A stretch of 64,000 bases of DNA from Canariomyces notabilis (taxonomy: Eukaryota > Ascomycota > Sordariomycetes > Sordariales > Chaetomiaceae): the NCBI RefSeq assembly GCF_033297395.1, contig NW_027041824.1, forward strand, positions 810,211 through 874,210, given 5' to 3'. Positions 33,783 to 45,573 of this stretch are shown here, in pieces; within the stretch, counting starts at the first letter, position 1; every line of letters begins with the position of its first letter. The translations under genes were made by a program, and so were the position numbers. Under the pieces are notes generated by a model that worked only from the letters and a program-made list of their open reading frames with translations, ran no database searches and was not told the DNA's origin.

Positions 33783-34508
33783 TCACGAGCAAGTTTCGAG
33801 CATCTTGTCCAGCATGCGCTGGAGCGTGTCGTTTTCCAAGGCAGCAGCCACTCGCTCCTTGTCGCCCAGCTGCTTGTTGACCTGGTCGTCCTGGTCGTGG
33901 GAGCCGACCTTCATCCTCACGTCCACACGGTAGTTTGGCGGCAGCGTCTGCTCCAGCCTGCACCGCACAGCAAGACCAATGACTGTGGCCAGCGAGCAGT
34001 GATTGATGGTAGGGGTCAGATCGACCTGAACGGTGACCAGGGAATCCGGACTGGGCAGTTCGGCGGGCGACGGGCTCAGGTGGATGTCCGGGAGCCTCAC
34101 CACCGACAGCTGGCCTAGAGTATGGGGATGCTCAGGATCTGATATGGGCGAGATGAGATCTGGTGGAATACGTCAGCTGTGGGATCCTACAACTGATGAG
34201 ACGGGATATAGCATAGGCGGAGAAGATCATGACATGACGCGCAAGAAGCATGGTTGATGGTAGTCATCAAGTAACAGCATACCGTAAATGTCTTGCTCAT
34301 CCATGGGCTCCTCTACGCCGTCAGTCTCATCCACGTCCTCGTCTGATGACGAGCCCGAGCCATATGGCCAAGGCCGCTTGGGGTAGACGATGCTGTCGCA
34401 CTTGGAGTCGGGCCCCTGCCTCGTTGCGGGCCCTTTGCGCCCCCTACTGGGGAGCTGTGAAACACTGAGGATTGTGGGGTTGGCATTTTCGAGGTCCGAG
34501 TTCTGCAT
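33783..34508 (-). CDS. MIP18-family cytosolic Fe-S assembly factor Cia2
   Basis: Cia2 is part of the CIA targeting complex with Cia1 and Met18 that delivers 4Fe-4S clusters to cytosolic and nuclear proteins. Two exons on the minus strand, 34283-34508 and 33783-34159, give 200 aa. The N-terminal 75 residues are hydrophilic and acidic (GSGSSSDEDVDETDG). The conserved core follows: HPHTLGQLSVVRLPDI, then LTPTINHCSLATVIGLAVR, whose Cys is the conserved family cysteine, then RVDVRMKVGSHDQD and KERVAAALENDTLQRML. The intron (34160-34282, 123 nt) begins GGTATGC and splits an Asp codon. Length is typical for fungi. Confidence 0.93.
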
Positions 34509-34742
34509 CTTGGTAGTAAAGCCTGGCCTGCGCCGCTGCTTCTTCGGTAATTAGTGATGCGCTGATTGCGAGGAAAAGGAATGCAACGATCTTGTTGATG
34601 GCTGGTAGTTGCCACCTGACCAGTCCAGGTTGAAGTTGAATAATCAGATAATCTCCAAATGATAGAGTTGAGACTGACGTTTGCAGCGGGCAAGTGGAGA
34701 GCCGTCACTGCCAGGCCTGAAGCACCCGTTCTGCAACAAATT

Positions 34743-34753
34743 TGTACTGTACA
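34743..34753. repeat. TGTACTGTACA motif
   Basis: An exact 11-mer, here extended to TGTACTGTACAGT, upstream of cia2. Confidence 0.8.
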
Positions 34754-35449
34754 GTGTTATGGTAATAATTACGAAATTCACCTTAGTGCAGGCAGACTTA
34801 CACACCTAGGTATGGTATTGTAATTTTTGCAGATCCAGTGTTGTCTCCGTTACCGGCTGGCCGTGACCCGTTAGCTCTCAGATTGCCTCGGATGGGCGGC
34901 AGTTCCGCCATGATCTGTCAAATCATAGCGTCAGTCCCCTGCCCTGCGCTTCATCTTTGGCATCCTGGGCTTGCGCTTTTATCTGATGATGTACCATTCA
35001 AGGAACAGGCCGGTTGATGAGCACAGCCATCATTTCCTCCTAAATCACGATATATTAGCGAGACAGAAGCGCGAGACAGGGCCAGTTCTTCAGGTTGGGC
35101 AATCCCGAATACGTGCACGGGTAGTGTGAGGCGTGGATAGTGCTGTGTAGGTGTAGAGTGATACAGTTCAATGCTGGTTTGTTCGTTAGCGCAGAACTCC
35201 CGACAGGTGGGCCTGGTCCCAAATTCAAAAAGATACCTCTAAACAGCCCCAAACCACAACTCAACGTAAAAAAATAGAGCATCTAGTAATACTCAAAAAG
35301 TTGGTTTTATCCAAAGCCTACTTGCAGGCGAAAAGTGGCTGTTTTGATGTTGAGATCTGAATTCTTAGGTTGATGCTTGATTTCAAGTCAGGCGCTAGCG
35401 AACAAACCAGGGGGACATTGTATATAAGTTACTCCTCGGTAGTGTACGT

Positions 35450-35458
35450 TACTCCGTA
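35450..35458. repeat. TACTCCGTA (reverse of TACGGAGTA)
   Basis: An exact copy in the long gap between cia2 and the CLR-1-like gene. Confidence 0.8.
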
Positions 35459-36859
35459 TAACTTATGTGCATAATGTAATACTGCGGGGTTCCTCACCCC
35501 TGCGTGGAAGCTTGGAAGCTACGCAGAACACCAGAGCGCCGGCATTCCTTGGCATCCCAAGTTTTCCTGAGCTTCCGCCATCCCCACGTTCCCTCGGTTC
35601 CCAAGCAGCACAGTGCAGCATCCCTTCGGACTTGTTTCTACAATGGGCCTGGAATTGCGATGAAAGGACGACAAAAGCGCCAGATGAAGGGATCCAGATC
35701 TGTGATCCCCAACCTTAAATTCATCTCATCGTGCATGACTACAAATACTCGGAACACGTGTTTGTAGAGATCAGCCTTGTGCCCGCAATCTGCATTCCAA
35801 TGCCGGGCCCCCGTCGCTGATGCCCTCGCTTGCCTGTCTGATACAACCGGCAGACTCCCTGCTGCCCCTCCGCTGGCTTCCGTTGGCTTGCTTCTTTGGG
35901 CACGCACTGCATGAGGCCCCGGAAATCGTTTGTCTTAAAAGCACCTGCCCTCGGCCGAGGGGAAGCCGACATTGCTGCCGGCCCTGTCGGTTGGGTGTAG
36001 TGTGTAGGTATGTAGCCCTACTTCTTTTTCTCCTCCGTGGGTATATACTATTCTTCTGTCCTTCGTATTCGTACGCGTTCTAACAATGATCGAAGGTAAA
36101 TCCTGTCCGCTTAGTAATGAAGTTTCTGGCCAGTTCCGTTGTATCGCCACTCTCAAATCGGTTCTGCTATCGTTTGTCATTAGTGTACACCTGCCCGCAG
36201 CATCTCCAACCGAAACGGCAGTTACTTTAAGTCGACCACACCCTGGATATCTGTCGGTGGTGAATTTGGATAGAGCCATGCACCAACCTCCCAACACTCC
36301 TACTGTTCCTCGGCTTAATTGGTTTGATAAAGCCCTTACCGGTACCCCACTACACCGATCCTCTCCGTCTCCTGTGGATCCAGGTGAGCCAGGGCATGTG
36401 ATTGACCCGGATCGACAGGGTTATCGATGGCTTGGTATGTATCGAAGAAGGGCCGCCTTGCTCCAAGCGACACAGCCAGGGCTTCTTGGAGTTGGAGAGC
36501 TTCTGACGTCGCATGCTGTCCGGTCTTTTGTTCCTGGCAAACCACGAGTCCACGACAGGAGGTGGTTCTCGAGCTGCAGGAAGCTGTGGGCGGAATGTGC
36601 TGTATGGCACTCCATAAATCCATGGCAGGGTAGGCCTCCTTTTTGTAGTGTAGACCGGAGTTTCTAAGCCGACGGACGCCCAACCACGATCTGCCGCACG
36701 AAAGGCGACTCAGTAGTAGTCAGTACCGTACGGAGTGACCAGGTGAGCAAATTGTATCTAGTGTAGGTGTCGGCATCTACCATAGCAATTCTACTACATA
36801 AGTGTAGTCTCCTCGGACATCAGGCCCGAAACATCTCGGGCTGCTAGGAGCTACTGTAC

Positions 36860-36870
36860 TGTACTGTACA
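36860..36870. repeat. TGTACTGTACA in a TACTG repeat
   Basis: The 11-mer ends three tandem TACTG units that start at about 36852. Confidence 0.8.
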
Positions 36871-37226
36871 TACAGTATCCCCCCATCCCGAGTGGGAATG
36901 CCAGGTCTGCTGTTTCTAGCCCTCAAATATACTTCGCCATGGAGAACTATCCTCGGCACCCTGTTAGAGAGGAGCCGGTTTAAAAAAGCACCGACCACTA
37001 TCCATCATCCCCAAATGACGGGACGGTGTTTGAGGAACTGCTCCTCACCAATGTGTTTCACAATTCGGATAGTGTATCAGGGGCCAAGACAATGGCAAGA
37101 TTTCGAGGGAGAGTGAACAGACGGCACAGAACTGCAAACCAAATGCTGTACCAACCTTACCTAGTCGTCACCTCCCTCGGTTACAACCACCCACATCACG
37201 TAGTGTACATTATGTATGTGTGTGAT

Positions 37227-37242
37227 TGTACTGTACAGTACA
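37227..37242. repeat. 16-bp perfect palindrome TGTACTGTACAGTACA
   Basis: The sequence equals its own reverse complement. An identical 16-mer occurs at 47045-47060. Confidence 0.9.
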
Positions 37243-39336
37243 GGGTATCGTCGATGCAGCTTGCTCCTGCGCCTCTCATTTGTCGCGCCAGGGCATCCAT
37301 TGATTCCACATACATAAAGTTAGCAGCTTCCTTGTCTCATGACCGAGTCGGTGAAGTCCACTGTGAGCCGCAGTGGCGCCGAGGCGCCAGGCGTTCAGCA
37401 TTCAAACCAAGCACTCAGTTAACTTGCCGTCTCGGTGAGTTTCGCTTGTGCCGGATGAAAATCGGGTTGTCTTCGAAAAGTTGCCCTTGGCCTCGGGAGG
37501 ACCGGGAGTTGCTGGCTTACTAAGTTTCCCCATTTTCCATACCATATACAAGGGGTGAGGTAAAGCGGCACGGTAAACGTACCCCACGGCGCGGGCCACT
37601 TCCACTGTAGTGTTGGATGCGATCCCACGCCGTAGATGTGTCTCCATTGCGGGAGACTAACCGCGCGCGATGATCATTCCCTCGCCAGCCATCTGTGCCA
37701 TCCTGTCCAGCAACCCGGCATTAGCCAGCTGTACATACAGTAATACATAGCTACCTTACATGATGTAACTGATTAAAATGCAGTGTGCAAGGGAGTAACG
37801 ACGTACCAGCGCATCCAGACTGCCTAGGATCCAGACTGAATCGAGGGTACAGTTCCTATATAGCCAAGCCCGAGGAGGTGTGTAAAATCCGGGTTCTGCT
37901 GTTCCCTTGAGGCACTCAAGATGAATTACCTACCCCTAACGCCGGGTCGAGGAGGGAGCTCTGGTACTCGGAACGAATGAGGAGCACCAATTGAGGACTG
38001 ATGCGAACAAAAAACTGTTCTGTTTAGCAAGTCATATTTTTGGACATGGCCACTTGTCGATCGTACCTACCTTATCCGTACATGTAGCGGAACAAGTCCA
38101 CAGAGGTTCGAGTAGGCTGACGGTAGTGGTATCTGCTGTATCATGTAAGAAAAGACTCACCTAACTATCAGCGAAGCACACTAACGTTACCGACTGTAAC
38201 CTGTCTCACTACGATAACTTATATGGCCAAATAAGCTAAGTAAGTTGTGGTTGCTGTTCATAGGTGTGTAAGGTATATCTGTACGGAGGTACAGTACATG
38301 CTAGTTTGGCGCTTGTCGAATGTCGACGATTGTGAATCCAGGGGCGAGGCACTCGAATTCCACACCCCTCGCTAATAACCTCACCCCGCCTCCTGCCTTC
38401 CCCTGTCTCCCCATCTGCAGTTTCTGCAGTGGTTTACGCAACACAACCCCCCAATGATCGCTTCCCAGGTTGATTTGCATCTCACCAACTGATGAGAAAA
38501 GCTCCACCACTCATATGCCGCTTGGAAACGCGCATGTCCATTGCCCGGGTATCGAGGCTTCGATCGTACCTCTCCCATCTCGATCACTCCCTTGGTCTTT
38601 CGCGCCATACAGGCTGCTCGCTCTAGTGTGTATAACCTCCACTTTAGTACCATCATTTCTCAGCACTAACCAGGAAGCCCCGTGTTTGTTCAATATCTCT
38701 CGAAAACCAAGTCGGAGATATCAGATGATCTAGTGATAATCGCCGTTCCATCAACCTGAATCTGCTGGCCATCTAGGTACCTTATATATACGTACGTATT
38801 TACAGCACATACAGGACCTGGCTTCTCCGCCTGCAGCTTTTGATGTCCCTCCCCTTCGGCGGAATCCTGGAAGCTCCAGTACTGCATGTTCTCCATCGAC
38901 TGTTGTCAGATTCGTGCAGGTCCTGGTGATCCAGAGGCCGGTGGCTCTGGGACAGGGGTTACCCTTTCGTTCATAAGCTCACGCCTGGACCGCCCTAACG
39001 TTAATTAGCTTGCACCCGCTGACAAGGGCGATCCAGACCGTCCACGCGTTGGCTAAAATCCGCTCTTACGTCCACACTGTCCCGCGTAACTACGATCTGG
39101 TTCTCTTACCGCTCGCCGCCGCATCGCTGCTCGAATCGACGACAAAGCATCTCCCACCACTCGGCGCTGACGACCCACACGCTCGAGACGGTCAACTGGG
39201 CGGCAGACAGATGGTGAAGTGTATCGCTTCTTGTTGAATTGCGACCGATGACCTGAGTTGCGAATGTGGTGTCGCTTGAGCTTTCATCCCTTAACCGCGC
39301 GACGCCAGTGAGCGTCCGTGCAAGCCACACTCGACA

Positions 39337-42300
39337 ATGTCCAACGATCATACAGCACGTCGACTCCTCCCTCAGAGCTCGCAGATGGGCACCTTCTCCT
39401 TCACGCCGCCAACTTACCAGCAGCAGCCTCGTGAGACCCAAAAGAGTGCGCCTGGCCTTGAATGCTCCCCGTTGTCATCTCTGCATCTCGTCCTAACCCA
39501 CTCCCAGATTATGTATTTGTTGACGAACACAACCGCCACAAGCGGTTGAAGGGTATGAGCCTGGCCTCTTGCCGTATCCTCTCTCCTCGGCACTAACTTC
39601 CGCGAGTAGTGATGAGGGCGTGCGAAGGGTGTCGAAGGAGGAAAATCAAATGCGATGCAGCAACAACAAACACATGGCCCTGCTCAGCATGTATCCGTCT
39701 CAAGCTGCACTGTGTTCGTCCGAATGGTTTTGACAGCTCTACCGACTCGCAGTCGTATGAGGCCCTGCAGCAGGAGTATGAGGCGCCTCAAGCTACCGAA
39801 AGTTTCAGACAACAGCTTCCCCTGCAAGAGTCACAGCTTCTCGCACATGCGCCGAAGCCAGGGTCCCTCTATGCCTCACAATCATCCTACCAGGACGCTT
39901 CGGGTCTCTATCCCCAGGTGCAATACACAGGATCCCAAGCGATTCCTCACAGTCTTCAGCAGTACGCCTCGGTTCATCAACCTGTAGGTGTTGTTGACCA
40001 ACAGTATACTGCACAAACCAATTTCCCAACGCCCCCGCTACAAAATGCCCCCCAACCCGATTCTCCGGCCGACACATACAGTTCGTCCGACTACGCCCAA
40101 CAGGATCTAGCAGATCTTCTAGGCTCCCTGAAGGTCAATGAGGCAGGAACAGGTAGGGGAACCGTCGCGCTTGCCAGGTTCACCTTTCTGACTCGAGTCC
40201 ACAGCGCCCTATCTGAACAGTAAGATGCGATCGACCGGGGATGAAGAACCCGCTACTGAAGATGGAGATGACTTCAAGAGTTTACTGCCACCCTTGACAA
40301 CCGGACCAGGCTCGAAAATTCGGATCCCGCCCGAGCTCATGCCCGACGATGACACTGTCCTGCATTATCTTGACCTCTACTTTGTCAACGCCCATCCGTA
40401 CGTGCCCGTTTTGGACAAGGGTCAGTTCTACCAACAGTGGCATGACCAGAGGCAATCCATATCTCCCCTTCTCCTCGAGGCCATCTTTGCCATCGCTGGC
40501 CGTTTGGCAGATGAACCTGCGCAGGGTCAGCAATGGCTGGCGCTTGCAATGCGTATGATTGCTCCAATTATTAGCTGTCAGATGACCTCGGATAACTGAC
40601 ATCTGTCCAGGACATGCGGACTCCTTCATGGATGTGCCTAGGTTAAGTACGCTGCAGGCGTTAATGATCCTCTTGAAGGCGAGGGAATCAGCTCCCAAGA
40701 AAGGCTATTATTATCGGTCATGGATGAGTATCGTGCAGTGCGTGCAGATGGCCAAGGATCTGGGACTCGATGAGCACCTTGCGGATCACCAGGCCGGCCG
40801 ACCCTGTGGGGGAAGCCTCTCGGAATGTGCATTGAAAACTAGGATTTGGCAGACGTTATTCGTGGTCGAGTTGATGATCGGCTCGCCGCAAGGTACGCCG
40901 AAAAATCAACTGCACCAAAGAGATACGGCGGCTGACGTTGAATAGGCCGGACCGATTTTCAGATTGAAGAAGACTCGGTAGATTTCAACATACCGCGGCC
41001 GATACCGAATACCGACCAATCCGACTACCATGTCTCGCGCAACTTCACCTATTTGGCCAGGATCGTTCGAAATGTAGGGCGAATGGCAAGAGCTTACGGG
41101 CGCCTCAAGAAGAGCAAGGAATGGGGAATCGACCCCGAGTTTGTCCGGATCAGTCCGTCTCTGGAAGCTTGGTTAAGGGAGCTTCCGGCCGACTTAACCA
41201 TCAGCTATCCTCCCGATGGGTCACCGCCCTGGCTCTCTTCCGCTTTTGTCGGCAATCTCCATTCCTATTACTACCTCAGCGTCATTCTATTCAACAGGCC
41301 CCAACTGGCGTTTCTGCCGCCAACCGGAGCGCAATGGAAACACCACATGGTGCTATCGTACAATGCGGCGAAGATGCTGTGCAGGTTACAGGAGGCCGTG
41401 ATGGGTTCGTTTGGACTGAATGGACTCCAGTGTATGCAGCGGGGTATCAACTTCACGATCTACGCGGTGCTTGGCTGCATCGTGTTGCACCTGGTGCGTT
41501 TTATCGACATTCTTTTCCTGTTGTTCTTGGGTGGCTCACTACCTGCTAGGTCGCGATAACGTCGCCGGATCCGGACCTCAACTCAGAGGCTAGGGAATAC
41601 TTCACCCGCCACATGAGGATCTTGGAGAAATGCATGAGTGCATGGCCGATGCCGGACATGCAGAAACAAATCGACTCGGTCCGGGAGGCTTTCTCGGCAG
41701 ATACGAGGAAGCCATTTGTCCTGAAGCCAAGCTTTCCCTACGGCAGCCCGCAGTCGGCGTCGCATCCGAGTCCTCCTGGCCGACGGCACCTTGACACACA
41801 GATTCCGCATTCGCATGTTAGTTACACAAACCACCCCCTGACACCCGTCTCGGCCGGCCCTCCGGACACCAAGAGCGAGTCGCCCATCGGCCAGTCACTA
41901 ACCATTGTCTCATCGGGGCCCGGTCCACAGGCGACAGGTGTAACACAGACGTTGCCTTTGAACGAGGCTCCCGCTTGGAACCCTTCACGCATCTTTGAGT
42001 GAGCTGCCCTCCCCCTTCCCCTTGTCTCTCATTCCCTTTGGTTTGGGGGTTGCATTGAGGCAAGGACTAGACGCTGACGATTGCATATAGTCAGTGGAAC
42101 ACGTCATTTGGGGCGCCTCTGGTACAGTCCTCGCCATCTCCGGTGACGGCGCAGGCTAGCGCCCTTAGTGTTGGAGCTCCCGGAGCGACGCAGACGAGTC
42201 TCCAGGACCTACAGGCCGCTCACGCGCAGCTCAGGACCGGGCAGCAACCGATGGCGACAGCGCATTATCCGACGGCACCGGTGCAGTCCTTTGTCACGCC

Positions 42301-42397
42301 AGCCATGTGGCAAGAGTCGGTAGCAAGCGTTTACGAGGGCGGACTCAAACGGACGTGGGCGGATTATGATGGGCATATGGGTGTGAAGCGCCACTGA
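39337..42397 (+). CDS. Zn2Cys6 transcription factor, CLR-1-like
   Basis: Eight exons, 39337-39430, 39508-39552, 39610-40152, 40205-40552, 40611-40892, 40946-41493, 41550-41998 and 42091-42397, give 871 aa. The zinc cluster is CEGCRRRKIKC...CSACIRLKLHC, with spacing C-x2-C-x6-C-x9-C-x2-C-x6-C at residues 51-81. It is preceded by HYVFVDEHNRHKRLKVMRA, which only appears once the 57-nt intron is removed. A Gln/Ser/Pro-rich region follows, then a fungal-specific regulatory domain (about residues 260-620: DLYFVNAHPYVPVLDKGQF, SWMSIVQCVQMAKDLGLDE). The C-terminus FVTPAMWQESVASVYEGGLK is distinctive. From memory this pattern matches CLR-1/ClrA, the regulator of the response to cellulose and cellobiose, but I could not run an alignment. 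Zn2Cys6 identity is certain; orthology is likely. Confidence 0.82.
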
Positions 42398-43473
42398 AGC
42401 TGAGTGGATTAGAGGGTGTGCTTCGCCCTCTTCTTCTCGGTGCTTGCTAGGTCGGCATGCTGTGGTAATAAGGATTCTGCATCGGGCATTTTCCGGCGAG
42501 GGGTTCATTTGGGCATGATGGGATGGGTCGGCCATGATACGAAAAAAAATAGGCGGAACTAAACGCGGCGGTTGTCTAAAAGACCTCTTTGCTCGGCGGG
42601 TACACTGTTGATTAGGGGACATCCAAGGCGGCGTTTTGGGGTTTCCAGTGGCACATACTAAAGGGTTGTTATACCCTTTGGACGACTGTTATGGGATGGG
42701 CTAGGCGCCATGGAATGCGGTCTTGTTATATTTGTACAATTAACCTACCTATTGATGGAAAGGAAGGCTTTAGGTGAAAGCAAAGAAGCGATGTTGTCTC
42801 GAGTTCACACAACGTCCGTTATCTTCCATCTTGTGCATTGTACCTGCTGTTAGTGCAGCTCAAATCTTGAGTGTAAAAGTTGCTCTTTCTACTACCCCTC
42901 CTAACAGAGCCTGGCTTCTCGGTATGTACTGTACATACATCACTTTTTCCAGCGGACACCAAATTTCAGATGGGAAACGGACAATTTCGATTCCAGGTTG
43001 GTTTTGCCTGTTCAGGATTCGGAATATTCCGCCCCAAGCCATCTTCGTAAGAGAACTGCCAGTAAGAATGATTTCAAATCCACGTGCGCGCTCGTCCAAG
43101 ATGCATGAAATGCTTGGCGCGTATAGATCTGGGCGACCTTGCCGTCTTGGCTTCTTGGATAGGGGAGTCAGTCGGCGAGCGAGCGAGCGCAATCTTTGAA
43201 GTTTTGGAACTTTGATATAAAAAGTTACAGACCACTATCATGACCTCGGTCAAGTAACAGTTGCGACGACAACTCGCCGTATGGCTTTTCTCCATTGTGT
43301 TTGACAGGTGCTACCCGATACCAGATACCCGACCTAAGGCAGGCAAGCCAGCCGGTTTCGTTTCGCTGCACAACGAATCATCCGCGTTCTGACTTCTATT
43401 TTGTCCTTGGATCGTTTATCTCAACGCCCTCAAATCCTTACGGCAGGAAGGTCACGCGCCGTCAACGAACAAC
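42398..43473. other. Intergenic region before the chromate transporter gene
   Basis: About 1.1 kb. Overlapping open frames at 42774-43199 (+) and 42860-43192 (-) show no domain. One TGTACTGTACA lies at 42925-42935. The segment just before 43474 is the promoter region of the transporter gene. Confidence 0.55.
42925..42935. repeat. TGTACTGTACA motif
   Basis: An exact 11-mer within GTATGTACTGTACATAC, between the CLR-1-like and chromate-transporter genes. Confidence 0.8.
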
Positions 43474-45404
43474 ATGGGCCTCGCAAGCCGCTGGTCGCCA
43501 AAGAATTGGCGCCGGGACTCTGAGTCTGGCTATGACTGGAACTTTGGTCCGCGGTTCTGGAACGCGTTTAGGGAGAACTGGTATCTGGGCTTCACGTCGT
43601 TTGGCGGGCCGCCGGTGCACTTCAAGATTGTATGCCTCCTCCTTCCCGACATCGATTCCGTTGATTGGGCAGCACAAATACCTTTTGATGGATGGACGGA
43701 TCTGATGTGACTGACGATCTGCAACCCACACATAGTTCCGTGACAAGTTTGTTACCAAGATTCAATGGATCGACGAGCAGGTGGTGAGTAGTTGATATTA
43801 TTCACGGCCTGGTAGTGAGCAAGAATGGTGGTTGACACGGGGCTTGTCCAGTACCAAGAGCTCTTCAGCGTCTGCCAGGCCTTTTCTGGCCCTGGCAGCA
43901 CCAAGATGCACTACTGCATTAACCTGATCCACGACGGGTTCCTGCCCGCGGTGTTTGCGTTTCTTCTCTGGAGGTGAGTCCGCCCCGGTCGTCGCATCGC
44001 AGTATCTATTCTCCTCAAGTGGGACAGCCAGCGTTAATGGTTTTGTTCTCTATTGACAGTCTCCCCGGTGCCCTGGGAATGTTCGGCCTCGCCATCGGCA
44101 TCTCCAACGTCGGCGAAACACTCCCGCGCCCCGTGTACGCGCTGCTCTCGGGCCTAAACGCCGCCACGGTTGGCATCATCGCGCTTGCCGGCGTGCAGCT
44201 GGCGGAAAAGGCCATCACTGACAAGCTCACCCGCCTGCTTGTGTTCTTCGGCGCCGCCGCCGGCTTGCTGTACAATGCGCTGTGGTATTTCCCGGTACTG
44301 ATGGTCGTCGCGGGCATCATTGCCGTTGTTCATGATTTCCGCTGGCTGCACGGGCCGGTGAAGGCCCTGCTCGGTTTCCCGAAAAAGGTGACCGGGCGAG
44401 GGAAGAAGGAGAAGCAGCGGGACGCATCAGCCGAGCGGGGCGAAGAGCAAGAGCTGGCGGCGGTGTCCCAACAGGCATCATCAACCCCAGCCGGTGCCGC
44501 CCCGTCCGAGCCCGTCATCGCCCGCCCGCCATCCATCAAGAGCAACTACTCCACCCGCCAGCGCCTCCCCCTGTCGACCCAGGACCTCACCCACGACGAC
44601 GAAACCGGCTCCCCCGGGAAACAGCGCAACCTCCAACAACTCTCCCCGCCGCCCTCTCCGACCCACGACCAACCCCCAGCAGACGATGAGCCGCGCACGG
44701 TCCCGGAAAACCGTCGACTCCCCCTCAGCTGGAAGGGCGGGCTGGCGCTGATCGGGCTTTTCCTAGCCTCCTTCATCGTGGTGCTCGTACTACGTGGCAC
44801 ACTAGCCTCGCCGCACCTGCTGTACCGGCTGTTCGCCAACATGTACTTGGCGGGTACCATCATCTTTGGCGGGGGTCCCGTCGTGATCCCGCTGCTGCGC
44901 GAGTATGTCGTGTCAGAAGGGTGGGTGTCGCCCCGCGACTTCTTGATCGGCCTCGCCATCATCCAGAGCTTTCCAGGCCCCAACTTCAACTTTGCCGTCT
45001 TCCTCGGCACCCTGACCGCCGTCAACGGGGGTTACCCCGGAGCCGCGGGCGCCGTGCTGGGGTATCTGGGTATATTCTTGCCCGGCTTGGTGACGGTGCA
45101 CGGCACCATGGGCGTCTGGGCCGCGCTGCGGAGCAAGAGGTGGGTCAAGAGCGGTTTGAGGGGTATCAATGCTGCTGCTGTGGGTTTGATTTACACGGCG
45201 GTGTATCGTCTCTGGCAGATTGGCTGGATTGATGAGGGCTTTTCAAGGGGTACCAGTCTGGCTAACGATCCGTGGTGGGTGGTGGTGACGGCTACGAGCT
45301 ACGTGGGCGGCTGTTGGTTCGGCGTCAGCCCCCCGGTGGCGTGCGTCCTCGGGGCGGTATTGGGGTTGGTGAGATACGGGGTTGTCGTGGGCCAAGGCTA
45401 CTAG
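43474..45404 (+). CDS. Chromate ion transporter family (CHR) protein, two-domain
   Basis: Four exons, 43474-43629, 43736-43783, 43852-43973 and 44060-45404, give 556 aa. CHR proteins export chromate or related oxyanions. The protein has two homologous halves: the first begins AFRENWYLGFTSFGGPPVHF and includes VCQAFSGPGSTKM, the second has AGTIIFGGGPVVIPLLREY and IIQSFPGPNFNFAVFLG. The paired FGGP and PGP signatures mark the long-chain two-domain form found in fungi. A hydrophilic Ser/Pro/Glu-rich linker (about residues 235-335) separates the halves. Membrane segments are evident on both sides. The two small exons of 48 and 122 nt carry part of the first half. Fungal CHR members are implicated in chromate tolerance, but the natural substrate here is not known. 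Confidence 0.92.
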
Positions 45405-45539
45405 AACAAAGTGATATGGGGTCTGTTGAGCTCTAATGTTGTGTTTATTTCGTCGAGCATATCGACATCTGAATTACGGTAGCGGTCTGGAACTACCGTT
45501 GTTTTCTCCCAGTGCTATGATTACACGAAACATAATAAA

Positions 45540-45550
45540 TGTACTGTACA
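45540..45550. repeat. TGTACTGTACA motif
   Basis: An exact copy in the 169-base gap between the convergent stops of the chromate transporter and mitochondrial-protein genes. Confidence 0.8.
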
Positions 45551-45573
45551 GGAGCAGACTACCATTTACAAAC

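Larger units (their letters stand above)
34509..39336. other. Long non-coding stretch upstream of the CLR-1-like gene
   Basis: This is 4.8 kb between the divergent starts of cia2 and the regulator gene, the longest gap in the window. Open frames are short; the best (36086-36667, 193 codons) has no recognisable domain. It holds TGTACTGTACA at 34743, 36860 and 37227, the last as a 16-bp perfect palindrome, and TACTCCGTA at 35450. It may include a long promoter or 5' leader for the regulator gene, or an unannotated RNA, but I cannot show either. Confidence 0.5.
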
